Made by a program: the position numbers and the translations under genes
In this document: piece by piece, positions 45,131 to 56,400 of the stretch
Position numbering within the stretch: the stretch's first letter is position 1
How the letters are laid out: each line of letters begins with the position of its first letter
NCBI GenBank assembly: GCA_039105265.1
Contig: JAPFFF010000001.1
Location: 4,774,001-4,838,000, forward strand
Origin: Tritrichomonas musculus
Taxonomy: Eukaryota > Parabasalia > Tritrichomonadida > Tritrichomonadidae
Direction of reading: 5' to 3'
DNA length: 64,000 nt
Notes under the pieces: model-generated
What the model was told of the DNA's origin: nothing
Database searches by the model: none
Seen by the model: only the letters and a program-made list of their open reading frames with translations

Positions 45131-45209
45131 AAATTGAATCAGCATTCAATTTTTCAATAGTTTATTTGATTTTTAAATAATAAAAAAAAAAAAAAAAAAA
45201 AAAAAAAAG

Positions 45210-46707
45210 CGAGAAGTTTAAATTATTTTTTTTTTATTTACCAAATCATTTGCTTAACAAGAGTGATTTTAGTTACTGCCATATATCTTTAAATAAATTT
45301 AAAATTTCATCAAAATCAAGATTATCTCAATATTTTATATATAAATGAGAAAATGCAGAGGATGTCCCACAGAAATAAAATTCAATTTTTTTCAATGATT
45401 TCTATTTTATTGTTGTTCAAAATAAGAAAAATCAAATAAATGAAAGCGATAAAGTTTAAATCTACTTATAATTTAGCTGAATGACTGATTCGTGAAAATA
45501 ATATAATTCTCAATAACTTTGACTTGTAAATATATTTTTTTGTTTTGAAAGGATATACAGCATTAGTAACATGATTATATTAGTAATTTGCATTTTTGCG
45601 CCACAGTTTTGATTTTCTTTTGTAAAAACAAGATCATCAAGTTGTTTTGATTGAAACAAAAAAAATAGTCTATAAATATTCTATTAATCATTAAATTATT
45701 TTTTTTAATTTTATTAAATTTTAAATTGATATATTAATCAAAAATTTGTCGAGTTAAAATTAAGATATTAGCAAATAAATTTGCTTAATCATTTTTGACC
45801 AAATACTAATTCAAAAAAAAGAAAATTTCAATGGCTCAGTACGATAAATTTATAATTTCAGATTTTTAAATTACAAAAAGTTGGTAATTGCTAAAAAGAA
45901 ATTACCTATTCTATTTAATTTCAAAATATTTACGACCTAAACAATAAACTTAAGTTGAATTTTTATAAATACTTCATAAGTTCACACGATTTTGGTACAA
46001 GCTAATCTTTACTTTTTTTACATCACATTTTTTATTAACGTAACATTTTAACGTAACTTTTTATAAAATCAAAAGTTTTGATGTAAATCAGTTATTTATG
46101 TTTAAAACAATATTTTTATTCATAATCTAAAAATAAAAACTATTTTTTATTAACTCTTGATGATTTTGATCAAAAAACCATGTTATCACAGATGATTATA
46201 TCTGATAGATATAATTACAAGCAAAATATCATAGAAAAAAAGGTTTTGTACATCGGTACTATTATACAATAATTCAAATACATCGAATAAATAAATCAAA
46301 ACGATTTGGCTAATCATAATAAGTCCAAATAAAATCAGAATTTTATATTAAAATTAAAGTGTCATTTTACACCATCAAAAGAATGATCAAAGAAATAACA
46401 AAGTTTTAATAATTTATTAGCAATAATAAATGAATAAAAATTATTTCTACTTTATTTTCATGCTTTTTTTATTTTAATTGATTAAATTTTTGAAGATAAA
46501 AGTATTTCTCAAATAAAAAAATTAACGGAAAATTACATTTGTATTTACATATGTAATTTCTATCGTCCTGTGTAATTACATTGTATATACAAAAAGTAAA
46601 GATTAGTACTAGCTCATCTTCTACTGCAAAAAATTGAAAAAAAAAAAAAAAAAAACAATGAATAATAATGAATAAAAACAATTTTCAAAAAATTATAATT
46701 ATTTTTA
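45210..46707. other. Gene-free AT-rich stretch
   Basis: No gene, RNA or clear repeat recognised in about 1.5 kb. Confidence 0.5.
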
Positions 46708-47040
46708 AGGGACCACTATCATATTTTTTTGTAAACATTTCAATATTGAAAAAACTCATAGAAAATAAAATTCAATGGTTATTATTTCGGAAAAAGTTTA
46801 AAACTTTAAATTTTCACCATTCCGATCATTTTTGTAAAATTTTTACATCCTTTCAACTTTTAAATTTTTATTGAAAAAAGGGAATAGGCTTAAAAGAAGA
46901 ATAGAAATAAATGATATATAATTTATATAATTTATATATACCAAAATATAGCAAAAATACTCAAGAAATAATTTTTTTTAAGTCAATTAATTTTGTGATA
47001 ACTCATAGAATTTTCAACACAGAATTTGATAGTGGTCCCT
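46708..47040. mobile_element. TA-flanked short transposon (333 bp)
   Basis: Perfect inverted termini AGGGACCACTATCA, each bordered by TA (46706-46707 and 47041-47042), and further AT-rich matching outside. No coding capacity. TA flanks fit a Tc1/mariner-type MITE but could be chance in this DNA. Confidence 0.6.
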
Positions 47041-47580
47041 TAATAATTACTTTTGATTTTTATCATTTATTTGCTATAATATTCTTTCTTATGGGTTTTC
47101 TTTTCAGAATCTTAAATAAATCATATTAATTTTCACAAATATAATAAAAATCAAGAGTTTTACTTTCAGAGGATTATTTTTAAATATAAATTTCATTAAT
47201 AAAAATCAATATTTCAAAGAGTGGGGGTACATTGAAATTACGGGTTATTTTATTATAAAAACGCTTTAATATATATTATATGTATTTATTTAGTTTATAT
47301 TTATTAATTATATTTAAATTTATTAGTATAATTCAAAGATAAAAAGAAATAAATTAGTATTTTTTTTGTATGGTTTATTAGATAAATGATTCAAAATTTC
47401 ATAAGCAAATTGAAATATATAAATTTTAAAAAATATAAATATCCATAGTATTATTAATATTATTTTATTTTAATTATATTTATATATATATGATGATGAT
47501 TGAAATATGTTTGAATGGATTAAAAGTATTTTATATTTAATTTTTGTAAATAATTTGAGATAATATTATAAAAGATGAGA

Positions 47581-47688
47581 AGTTGTTGATAGAGGCGATG
47601 ACGGAGCAGTTGTTGACAGAGGCGATGACGGAGCAGTTGTTGACAGAGGCGATGACGGAGCAGTTGTTGATTGGAGTGATGAGGGAGT
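47581..47688. repeat. 27-bp tandem repeat, four copies
   Basis: Units of AGTTGTTGACAGAGGCGATG plus ACGGAGC: three nearly exact copies and a fourth divergent one. It lies 19 bases beyond the transposase stop codon. The unit is nine codons long, and the transposase frame stays open through it after the stop. Confidence 0.9.
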
Positions 47689-47706
47689 AATAGTTAATTA
47701 ACGTTT

Positions 47707-49872
47707 TTAATGATTTATATTTTTTCTTTTTCTTGGAAATTGTGGTTTAGGTATTTGGATATTTCGACTTTCAATGAGAAAATTTTTCCTTTCCATTATT
47801 TTTTTGTTTTCTCGCAATATCAATAAAGATCTTAATTCTTTCAAAGATATTTTCTTTTGAATATATTTAACAATGAAATCATCTTCCTCTTTGGACCAAT
47901 TTCGATCTTGGAGTATGCTTTTTCTTTCTTTTATGATTATTTGTTTATCTTGTTTGGAACAATTAAAACTCTTATTTGAGTATATTTTTTTCTCATTGTT
48001 TGTCAAAAGCAATGAATCAATCATATCAATTTCCCGTGGTTCCCAAACTTTTATTCCGTATTGGGTGCTTTGAACGTACATTCTTTGAATGATTGCAATG
48101 TTACTTGTTGTCAATGGGAGCTTCACTTTTGAATAAGGATTTTCATATGCAAACATCCTTAACTTTTCTAGGAAATCTATCAATTGATTGTTTTGAGTTT
48201 TTTCATTAATACCAATATATTCAAAAATCCAATCCACGATTTGATCAGGTTGATATATGAATTCTAATTCATTTCCTGTTTGCTTTAAGTTTGTTCCACC
48301 CGGGCTATTATGTCTTGGCTTAAATTTTAGGTAGCATTTCTTGAAATCACGAACAATCAATTCATATCTGGCCACATTGTGAAGCACTGTTTCAAAACGA
48401 TTATCCATGTGGCATAAAGATCGAATTCGGCCTATGAAATTTTCAATAGGATGAGATCCTAACCTGCTCAGTCCTAGATTATCATCTATGCATTCTTCGA
48501 TTTCTTTTATGATAGCAACTAGTGTATTGATGATCCGTGGTATTTTATCTTTTGTCACCATTGAAACAAAAGGATGATCTTTTGATTTTTTTTCAAAAAC
48601 ATTTTGGTCAAATGTTTTTGATTCATAGAATGTTTTTATTCTATTAAAAATATCCAAAGTAATTAATAAAAAGTATTTTCTTGTTTGTGGTCCAATATAA
48701 TTGTTAAAAATGGACTCATTCCATAATGAATAAATAAAAAAGTATAGAAATGTACTGAATGAATATTTTTCTATTATTCTAAACATTGTTGTGAAACAAA
48801 AAAGATTTTTTGGCAATTCATCACGCAATTTTGCAAGTGATGATGTGTCTTTGATGAGATCGTTTATTTCAGGATCTTTCATCAATTCAAAATATTGGAC
48901 TGAATCATTAGTATTTGTTGGATTGATAACAACATTAGCATTTAGGAGGCGAGATCGAGCATTCTTAAGTAAGTGTAAAAAATCTGCTATTTGGAAACCA
49001 ACATTTTCATTGATCACTTGATAGGCAATGTTTAATTGCTTGTTTTGAATCAACTCATCGATCAAATTGTTGCTTTCAATAAATCGTCCTTGATAATTTT
49101 TGTCGCCATCAACACTAACATATTTCAATAAAAAATTTGTTGTTTTTGAAGCTTCGATTATTTGTTCAATAAAATTGAATGTTTTTTCATCGGCCATTCC
49201 ATTTTCACTTTCATATAAAAATATCGGAAATATTTTATAATTTTTGTTTAACGGCTGCATTAAAAATAAAAAGCAGTTGCTTTTGTTTCCATCAATATAT
49301 CTTTTTTTTGAATATGGAGTTATGTTTGTAGTAGTGAATGCGTCTATAACCAATGTGCATGGAATTTTTGCACCGTTTTTATTTCCGTATAATTCTGATC
49401 TTTTTTGAAGCAGATTTTGAACTTGATCAATTGATGATAGTTCTTCTTCTATAATTTTGACACTTTTTTGAAATTTTTTTCTCAAGCAGGATTCTGATGG
49501 GAATGGAAATTGCTCTCTTAAAGATCGATAGCCAAGTTCAGAAGCGCAATATAAAGAATAAGAAAATGCTTTGAAATCATCACTGTACTCGTTTTTTTTA
49601 ACTTTTTTAAAACAAATATCCAAGAACTCGTTGAGTATTGGACTGTTTTTACGTTCAGCAACTGTTAGGTTATCTGGCTTTACAACTTTTTCACTTGCTT
49701 TCACATACTCTGGTTTTTTCATGTTCATTGTATACTGTATATCATTTTCTCTTAAGATTTCAGACATTATCTGGATGTTTTGTTTGTACCATTGAATAGA
49801 TTTTTTCAATTCAGCAATTGTTGCTTTTAACTGCGAAATTTGGCCTAGATAGGGAAGAATAAAGTTATTCAT
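47707..49872 (-). CDS. P/hAT-like transposase (721 aa)
   Basis: Enzyme expected to cut and insert the surrounding element. The N-terminus is a coiled coil (QLKATIAELKKSIQWYKQN). A helical block (YCASELGYRSLREQFPFPSESCLRKKFQ) resembles the region before the catalytic core in P/THAP9-type transposases. Candidate acidic residues lie in LVIDAFTTT (about 175), YVSVDGDKNY (about 255) and GSHPIENFIGRIRS (about 475; compare the P-type QD-x-x-E-x-FF-x-x-IR). ADFLHLLKNARSRL matches the position of the D-x-x-H-x-x-K-x-x-R block. A Myb/SANT-like segment (NWSKEEDDFIVKYIQKK) lies at about 660-690 and could bind the termini. The superfamily assignment is by eye. Confidence 0.75.
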   Translation of the reverse strand: MNNFILPYLGQISQLKATIAELKKSIQWYKQNIQIMSEILRENDIQYTMNMKKPEYVKASEKVVKPDNLTVAERKNSPILNEFLDICFKKVKKNEYSDDFKAFSYSLYCASELGYRSLREQFPFPSESCLRKKFQKSVKIIEEELSSIDQVQNLLQKRSELYGNKNGAKIPCTLVIDAFTTTNITPYSKKRYIDGNKSNCFLFLMQPLNKNYKIFPIFLYESENGMADEKTFNFIEQIIEASKTTNFLLKYVSVDGDKNYQGRFIESNNLIDELIQNKQLNIAYQVINENVGFQIADFLHLLKNARSRLLNANVVINPTNTNDSVQYFELMKDPEINDLIKDTSSLAKLRDELPKNLFCFTTMFRIIEKYSFSTFLYFFIYSLWNESIFNNYIGPQTRKYFLLITLDIFNRIKTFYESKTFDQNVFEKKSKDHPFVSMVTKDKIPRIINTLVAIIKEIEECIDDNLGLSRLGSHPIENFIGRIRSLCHMDNRFETVLHNVARYELIVRDFKKCYLKFKPRHNSPGGTNLKQTGNELEFIYQPDQIVDWIFEYIGINEKTQNNQLIDFLEKLRMFAYENPYSKVKLPLTTSNIAIIQRMYVQSTQYGIKVWEPREIDMIDSLLLTNNEKKIYSNKSFNCSKQDKQIIIKERKSILQDRNWSKEEDDFIVKYIQKKISLKELRSLLILRENKKIMERKNFLIESRNIQIPKPQFPRKRKNINH

Positions 49873-50499
49873 TTATATAACTTGTAAAGTATTGAAAATT
49901 GAGTATAACTATGAAATTGCTAATAAACATTTTAATTTTTGAAATGTATTTCAAAATCAATAATTTTTTTATTTAGTTAAATTATTTTAAAAAAAATAAT
50001 AATTATCAAAATAATAAATTAATTATATTTTATAGTTTTAAAAATTAGTTTTTTAAAAAAATAAAAACTAAGTACATCAAATATATAAGCATTTTTAATT
50101 TCATAGAAACAAACAATTTAAACTTTCACAAAATATTATATGAGAACATTTAAAAATGGTTTTCATACTCAAAAAAAGTATTGAATTTTCCTAAAAAACC
50201 CTTTCAAAAAAAAAAATAATTTATCAATTTTTTGTACGTTAGAGCAAACTTTTCATTCAATTTTGTCGATTTTCGTGAGGCCATAAAAAGAAATTTTGCT
50301 AGCCAAATTTAAATATTATGGAGCTGATCTAAACCAATCTTCTTATATTTTCATTTTTCTCATTTTGGCTATTTGATGACCGGTCAATCTTTCTAAATAT
50401 GATCATTCGAATTATTACAAAATTATAGATAAATTTTCGAGTAAACATTCTGCAATTATATTCTTTATCATATGATAAAAATAAATGCTAAGACTTACT

Positions 50500-50883
50500 T
50501 TACCCTTCGGACGTAATTGGAATTTTATAAAATTCAATAAAAAGACGTATTAAAATGTAAAAATAGCCGAAATGAAACGTAATTACATAATTTATTTAAA
50601 AATAAAAAAAAGCAAAGAGGTTTAGTTTCGAACTCAATACTTTAGCCTCAAATTTAATTTTTCCTCTAAGTTAAAGCTCTCAAATTTGAAAGGGCAAAAT
50701 ATTTAAATTTAAAGATCAATATTATAATTTTTCAAAGTCAACTTTATATTAACTTTTTCTAAAAAAGTCGTATTCTAATTTTTTTCACGTAGACGTAATC
50801 GTAAAACGTAATTGATTTTTTTTCTTGGTCAATTTTATTGAAAAAGTTTAAACCAAACGTAATTTTTAAAACCTCCGAAGGGC
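50500..50883. mobile_element. MULE-like MITE, copy 2 (384 bp, 10-bp TSD)
   Basis: Starts TTACCCTTCGGACGTAATTG and ends CCTCCGAAGGGC, as copy 1 at 21501-21678 does. Exact 10-base duplication AAGACTTACT (50490-50499 and 50884-50893). It is longer than copy 1 because of extra internal sequence (about 50590-50750). It is inserted in the right arm of the P/hAT-like transposon, so it is younger than that insertion or travelled with it. Confidence 0.88.
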
Positions 50884-51018
50884 AAGACTTACTATCAACA
50901 TCATTTTCTCTTACCTAAAAAAAAGAGTCGAAAAATTGAATAAAGACGTTAAAAAGTTCAATGTACCGCCACTCTTATTTCAATTAAATTAAGCCAAAAA
51001 AAAAATATTTTTTTATAG

Positions 51019-51923
51019 AGAGGTGAGACTGCGAAATTTTAAATGAACTTTTTTAGGAATAATAATCAACAAAATTAAAAATAAATTAAAAATATAGTAT
51101 TATGGTTTTGTTACCTTTTCATATCATATACTTTTTTTCAGATTTAATCAAAAAAAATTGAAATTGTATTGATATTTCAAAATGTCATAATTCATATATT
51201 CGTCATTATTTTTTCTTTTCAACCATTAAATTTCATTTGTATATAGATGATATCTATTTTTTAATAAGAAAGCTATTCAATGAATGCGTTTTTGGTCAAA
51301 ATTCAAAAAAATATTTTTCAATTTAAAGAGAAATTTTCTTCTATATTAAAGACCAAAGGGATAACTATAGTTTATCTCTTAACTTATCTGGTGCTGGCAA
51401 ACATATCAAAATATTTTTAAAAAATTTTTTACAATTTTAGCTAGGATTGAGGTTTAATATTGAATATAATTCTATATACGTTAATGATGTAAACTTCACA
51501 AATATCTAAATAATTTCATTTGTTTTTATTTTGGTATCAACCTCACAATAAGTATTTATTTTAATATTTATCAATAATTTACCAAAAAAATCATGCTTAT
51601 AATTAGATGATAGTTAGTTAAGTCATAAAAAATCATTATTTTGATTTATAATTCTTAGTCGAAGATTTTAATATTATATTCACATCTATATATTAAATAT
51701 TGATAATTAAATTATTTATTATTTTGAGTAAATAGAATTTTTTTATTAAGATAAAATTGAAATTATAATAAGATAGATGCTATTCAATTTTAAAAATAGA
51801 TTTATAGCTAAAAATCTGAAAAAAATATTAGTGAAATTATCATAAATAGCATTTAATTCTGGAATAAAATAATATGTATTAATATTATTAAAAAATACCA
51901 AAAATTTTCGCAGCCTCACCTCT
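51019..51923. mobile_element. Non-autonomous hAT/P-like transposon (905 bp, 8-bp TSD)
   Basis: Inverted termini AGAGGTGAG[A/G]CTGCGAAA, flanked by an exact 8-base duplication TTTTATAG (51011-51018 and 51924-51931). The interior has no gene. The termini begin AGAG like those of the neighbouring transposon at 47218-50975, but the rest differs, so it is not a simple deletion derivative of it. Confidence 0.85.
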
Positions 51924-51931
51924 TTTTATAG

Positions 51932-52948
51932 GGGATTCAACCGTTTGTAAAGTGTCAAAAAATTGAATAAAAATTAAAAATTAATTATTTTGTTTATTTT
52001 ATTATTAAAATAATATCTCCATTATTTATTAATTCTAAAATATATCTTATAATAAAAAAATATCTATAGGGTCATGAAAGGGAATAAAAGAAAGTTGGCA
52101 TGAAATGTTATATGAAAAATTCATTATTTATGAACCAAAAAAAGAAAATTCATGTTAAATACAATAGAATAATTATTCAATTCATAAACAAAAACTTATA
52201 ATTCAATGATAAAATACTTGAAATTAATGAATTTAGAAAAGGATTCAAATCATATCAAACATCAATTATAAAAATCTATAAAGAAATATCGCACATTTTT
52301 TCATGATTCACAACTGATATTTTATGGTGATAATAATATCATTTTTAATGTAAAAATATTTTAATTCTAATCTTGATTATTTAAACTAAAAAAAATAATC
52401 CAAAAAGTTGGCTTTACAATATTAATGTATTAATAAAAGCATTGGCATTGATATTTTTTAGAAGTGAAATATGATATCTGAAGATAAAAAAATAACTGTC
52501 AATTCGTAGAAATAAATAAAAAAAAATACTAGAACAAAATGATATGAATGCATCTGCCTTTTTTAATCTGGTTTAAAATAACTGGAATTTGGATAAACTC
52601 TATTATTTAAATTTTTTTTGAGTTTGAAATGTAGTAGTTATATTAAGGGGTGCTAACAAGTTAGCCCCCCTTAATTCAAAAATCAGAACGCCAACGACTC
52701 ATAAATGAAACCACAACTTTTTACATGAATATTCAATGTCAATTAATCATGACCTCACACATAAATTTTTTTTCATGTATAAAAAAATTATTTCACACGC
52801 TAAATTAAAAAAATAAATTTTAAAATTTCTGATTTAATTTTTTCAAAGAAAATTTACGCCCTGTAAAATTTCTGTTCTAATTTTTTAAATCTAAAAATTT
52901 AAAAATTAATTTTTTTATTTATGATATCCGAATGAAAAAAATAAATGT
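51932..52948. other. Gene-free AT-rich stretch with one palindrome
   Basis: No gene recognised. It contains the hairpin at 52643-52674 and leads up to the Polinton end of element 3. Confidence 0.5.
52643..52674. repeat. Hairpin TTAAGGGG...CCCCTTAA
   Basis: TTAAGGGGTGCTAAC and GTTAGCCCCCCTTAA pair (one mismatch) around a 2-base loop. It is an isolated GC-rich palindrome in AT-rich DNA. Confidence 0.7.
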
Positions 52949-52978
52949 GGACGGGACAGGACAGGACAGGACAGGACA
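52949..52978. repeat. GGACA pentamer microsatellite
   Basis: About five tandem GGACA units after GGACG, about 100 bases outside the recognisable terminal repeat of element 3. It may lie at or near the true end of that element. Confidence 0.85.
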
Positions 52979-53084
52979 TATTAAAAAAATCTAGAAAAGT
53001 TTTGAGGCGTCGATGATTGAAAATTTATTTTTGTGAATTTGACGAAAAAATTCCGTTTGTTGATTTTTCACAAAAATTTATAAC

Positions 53085-53449
53085 ATAAAGTTGCAAAAAT
53101 GCATTAATTGAGAAGTCATACAATTCATAAAATTCGTTAGTAGCAAAAATGCAAAAATGCATTAATTGAGAAGTCATTCAATTCATAAAATTCGTTAGTA
53201 GCAAAAATGCAAAAATGCAAGAAATGCAAAATTGAATGAAAAAATGCATTAATTGAATATGATTTTACGGTTATTATTTGCAAAAATTTTTATAAAAATT
53301 TTTTAAAATCCGTTATTTGCAAAAATGCATTAATTCAATACTCTCACAAATTATAAAATTTTTAAAATCCGTTATTTGCAAAAATGCATTAATTGAATAC
53401 TTTCACAAATTATAAAATTATTTTATCATTTATTTTTATATCACATGTC
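53085..53449. repeat. Terminal inverted repeat of element 3 (left)
   Basis: Tandem units of GCAAAAATGCATTAATTGAG with AAGTCATTCAATTCATAAAA and TTCGTTAGTAG, then the block of about 45 bases ending TTTTTATATCACATGTC at 53449, which is the inverse of 14879-14925. The outer limit is approximate. Confidence 0.8.
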
Positions 53450-53499
53450 ATTTTAAAAAATAAATAATTTATTAAATCTTTCAAAAATAAATATTTAAA

Positions 53500-56400
53500 T
53501 TAAACGCGAATATTAATTGTAGTTGATTCTAAATATATAGTTACTATTTTATTATTTGTTGAAAGTTTTATATAATAGCCTGTTTCATCATTACATTCAA
53601 CAATATTAATATCATTATCGTCAACAGATATAAATCTTCCATTTTCGAAAGCTAATGTTACATGCCAATCTACATCACCCTCTATGCCTAAACCTATGCT
53701 TAATGAACCACTATCTATTTTTCCTTTAAAGCTCATTGTGGCATAATCATCATAATAATTTAATATTAAATCATTTTCTGTTAATAATCTTGTTTCAGTA
53801 TTTTGTTCAAAACTATTCATGAAATCATTAAAAATCTTCATTTGTGCTTTTAACTCAGCGTTCTCGTTTTCAAGTGCTATTACTTTCTCAGCAAGTACGT
53901 CATAATCACTTTTCGACACATAATTATTAAGTTCATAAGCCATTTCGTCTTCATCAACGAACTTTTCATCAACTTGGGCAGTTGTATAATAATCATTTAA
54001 AGTATTTGTTAAGTCACTCTTTAAAACATAATTCTTTAATATATTTGTTAACTGATTGTTATTTTTAAAGTTTGCGTTTAAATGTGCGTACGATGGATAA
54101 GCGTCTTTTACATATTGAATTGTTGCGTAATTATTCAATTTATTATCAACTTCATTCTTTAAGACATAATTACCTAACGCTTCATTTACTTCATCGACTG
54201 TTGCATATTTTTCATCACTTTCTTCTTTAGTGTAAGCATTAATAACAGGTTGTTGTAATTTAATTTCATCTTTAAGCGTATCGATTTCAGATTTTAATAC
54301 TAATGTATCATTAATTTCTATCTCAATTTCTCCTCTTGCTTTAGTTAATGTAATACAATGTTCTTTGTCGTAATTCATTATCGCACCTGTTGTAATATTC
54401 CAGTCTATAGTAGTAGTTTTATTATTACCACAAGTTATTTCCATTGAATGCAATGTACCACCATCTATATTATAACGTACACGTTGAGTATTAAACATAA
54501 AAGAAAAAGTGTAATCTGGTAAATCTGTAAAATAGCCTTCTAATACTGTTTGTTCCTGAAAAGGTACGTAAGCCGTTATACCGTTATGCCATTCCTTATT
54601 TTCGATGTTTAAATCACCTATTTGAGTTTTCTTATGTATGTATTCTAAATTATTTTTTAATCGATAATTAGTTAGTGTTTCGTTAACCTGTTCAACAGTA
54701 GGATAATTATTTAATTCTGCATTAATCGATGATAAATCATTATTCATAATATCTAACTTGCTACAAACAACACTGAATAAAGGTTTAAGTGAATCTCTAT
54801 AATACATACATACATCGTGAACTGTTGAATATGAAACAACCATGCATTGAGGATTATTTGCACTTTCTTCATTAGTACTTGCATATAAAGAACTGAATTT
54901 AGGTTTAACATGACTTGAATGAATCCAAGTTTTTAATTTTGCATATCCGTCGCTATTTGTTTCATCTATGGAATAAGTTTGTAATGAATTTTCAAACGGT
55001 ACTGGTGTTAGATTTTCACTATAATCAACCGCTGCCATTTCTACTTCAGACGCTTCTGAAGCTGCTTCTGGTAATCGTGTATAACCATTATTAATAAAGT
55101 TTCTTAACTTACCCATACCAATTGATATATAATTTCCAGCAAGTTCTAACGTATTACCAATCGACAACACTGATGAAGCTACTGATAACACTAATGCAAT
55201 ATTTGTTTTAATATTAACTGAATTAACTTTACTTTCTAAATGAGTGACTCTATTCTTAACATCTGTCATTTCAATATCTAAATTATCAACTCGTTTAGTA
55301 ATTTTATCGACATCATAAACAATTACGTCTTGAGTATTTGCCACTAAGTTTAAATCGCTTCTCATTGTCGTTATATTATCAGCTGTTATAATTTTTGAAG
55401 AAGTAATATTGTAATCAGTATATAAAGTAGTAGCAGCATTTGGGTTTGGACTCACTGAATAAAACTGTTGATCAATAATATATTTAAATGGATTGGTCGT
55501 CGGATCCCAATTCACTTCTTCAATAGGTCTTAACATTTTTCGGTCTAAATGAAGTGTAATATCTTTATTTCCACTACTTATATTTGTTCCTTCAAATTTC
55601 GCTCCGAAATGTTGAATTGTGTTTTTAAGTGTTTTAACTTTAATGTAATAACATTGAGGACCAGATGTATATTCTTCAAGTGGATCATTAGTGATATAAA
55701 TATCAAATATAAATTTATTTGTTAGTCCTCCTACGTTAATAAACATATGTAATTCTTTAATATGATTAATATAATTTTCAATTATCTGTTTTTTCAAAGA
55801 ATCTCTTTTTATTTCTACATTCACTGCTATATTAAATTGAGCGTGATAATATCCTCCTTCTAAATATTTATCAAATCTATTAGTGAAATCACCAAATCCA
55901 AGCATACTTTTTAATGAATTTAAACCCCCACGAGACACTTCAAATGTTTCATTATTGTCATATAAACCGTCAAATGTTATCGTTGTTCGTTTATCGTTTA
56001 TAATTTGTTTAAACACTTCCTTTTCATTACTTATATCAATTTTAAACCAATTCTGAATTATATAATCATTAAAATCATTTTTCTCAATTGATATTACAGT
56101 ATGACCTTGCTGGTCCCAGTGTTCAATCACATCAATAGCTTCTTCTGCTTTTGATTTCGCTTGAATGTTATTACCTACCCATTTATCACCGTCCCATGTT
56201 AATAACCAAGTATTGTTAAAGCAAAATTCTTTAAAACAAAATTCCATACCTGTTGGTAAAGGATGATTATCAGGAATGTTGAAAGTCATGCTGTAATTAT
56301 CGCCAGATTCATTAATAAATGATGGTTTATAAACATATGCCACGTTTGATTCATGTAATTTTAAAGCATTCTTTGCAGTAATAATATCACATTTAATCTC

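Larger units (their letters stand above)
47218..50975. mobile_element. Apparently complete P/hAT-like DNA transposon (3758 bp, 8-bp TSD)
   Basis: The 19-base termini AGAGTGGGGGTACATTGAA (left) and AGAGTGGCGGTACATTGAA (right, inverted) differ at one position. They are flanked by an exact 8-base duplication TATTTCAA (47210-47217 and 50976-50983). The element encloses a single open 721-aa transposase gene on the minus strand, a 27-base tandem repeat, and a MULE-like element (50500-50883) inserted in its right arm. The 8-base duplication and the transposase blocks fit the P or hAT superfamilies. Near-identical ends and an open gene suggest recent activity. Confidence 0.9.

Noticed and set aside
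46668-47129. Two small plus-strand frames
   Set aside because: Both lie largely within the TA-flanked 46708-47040 element and have AT-driven composition without protein features.
52949-52978. GGACA microsatellite as a telomere-like repeat
   Set aside because: Only about five units, internal, and next to a Polinton end; better explained as a simple repeat.
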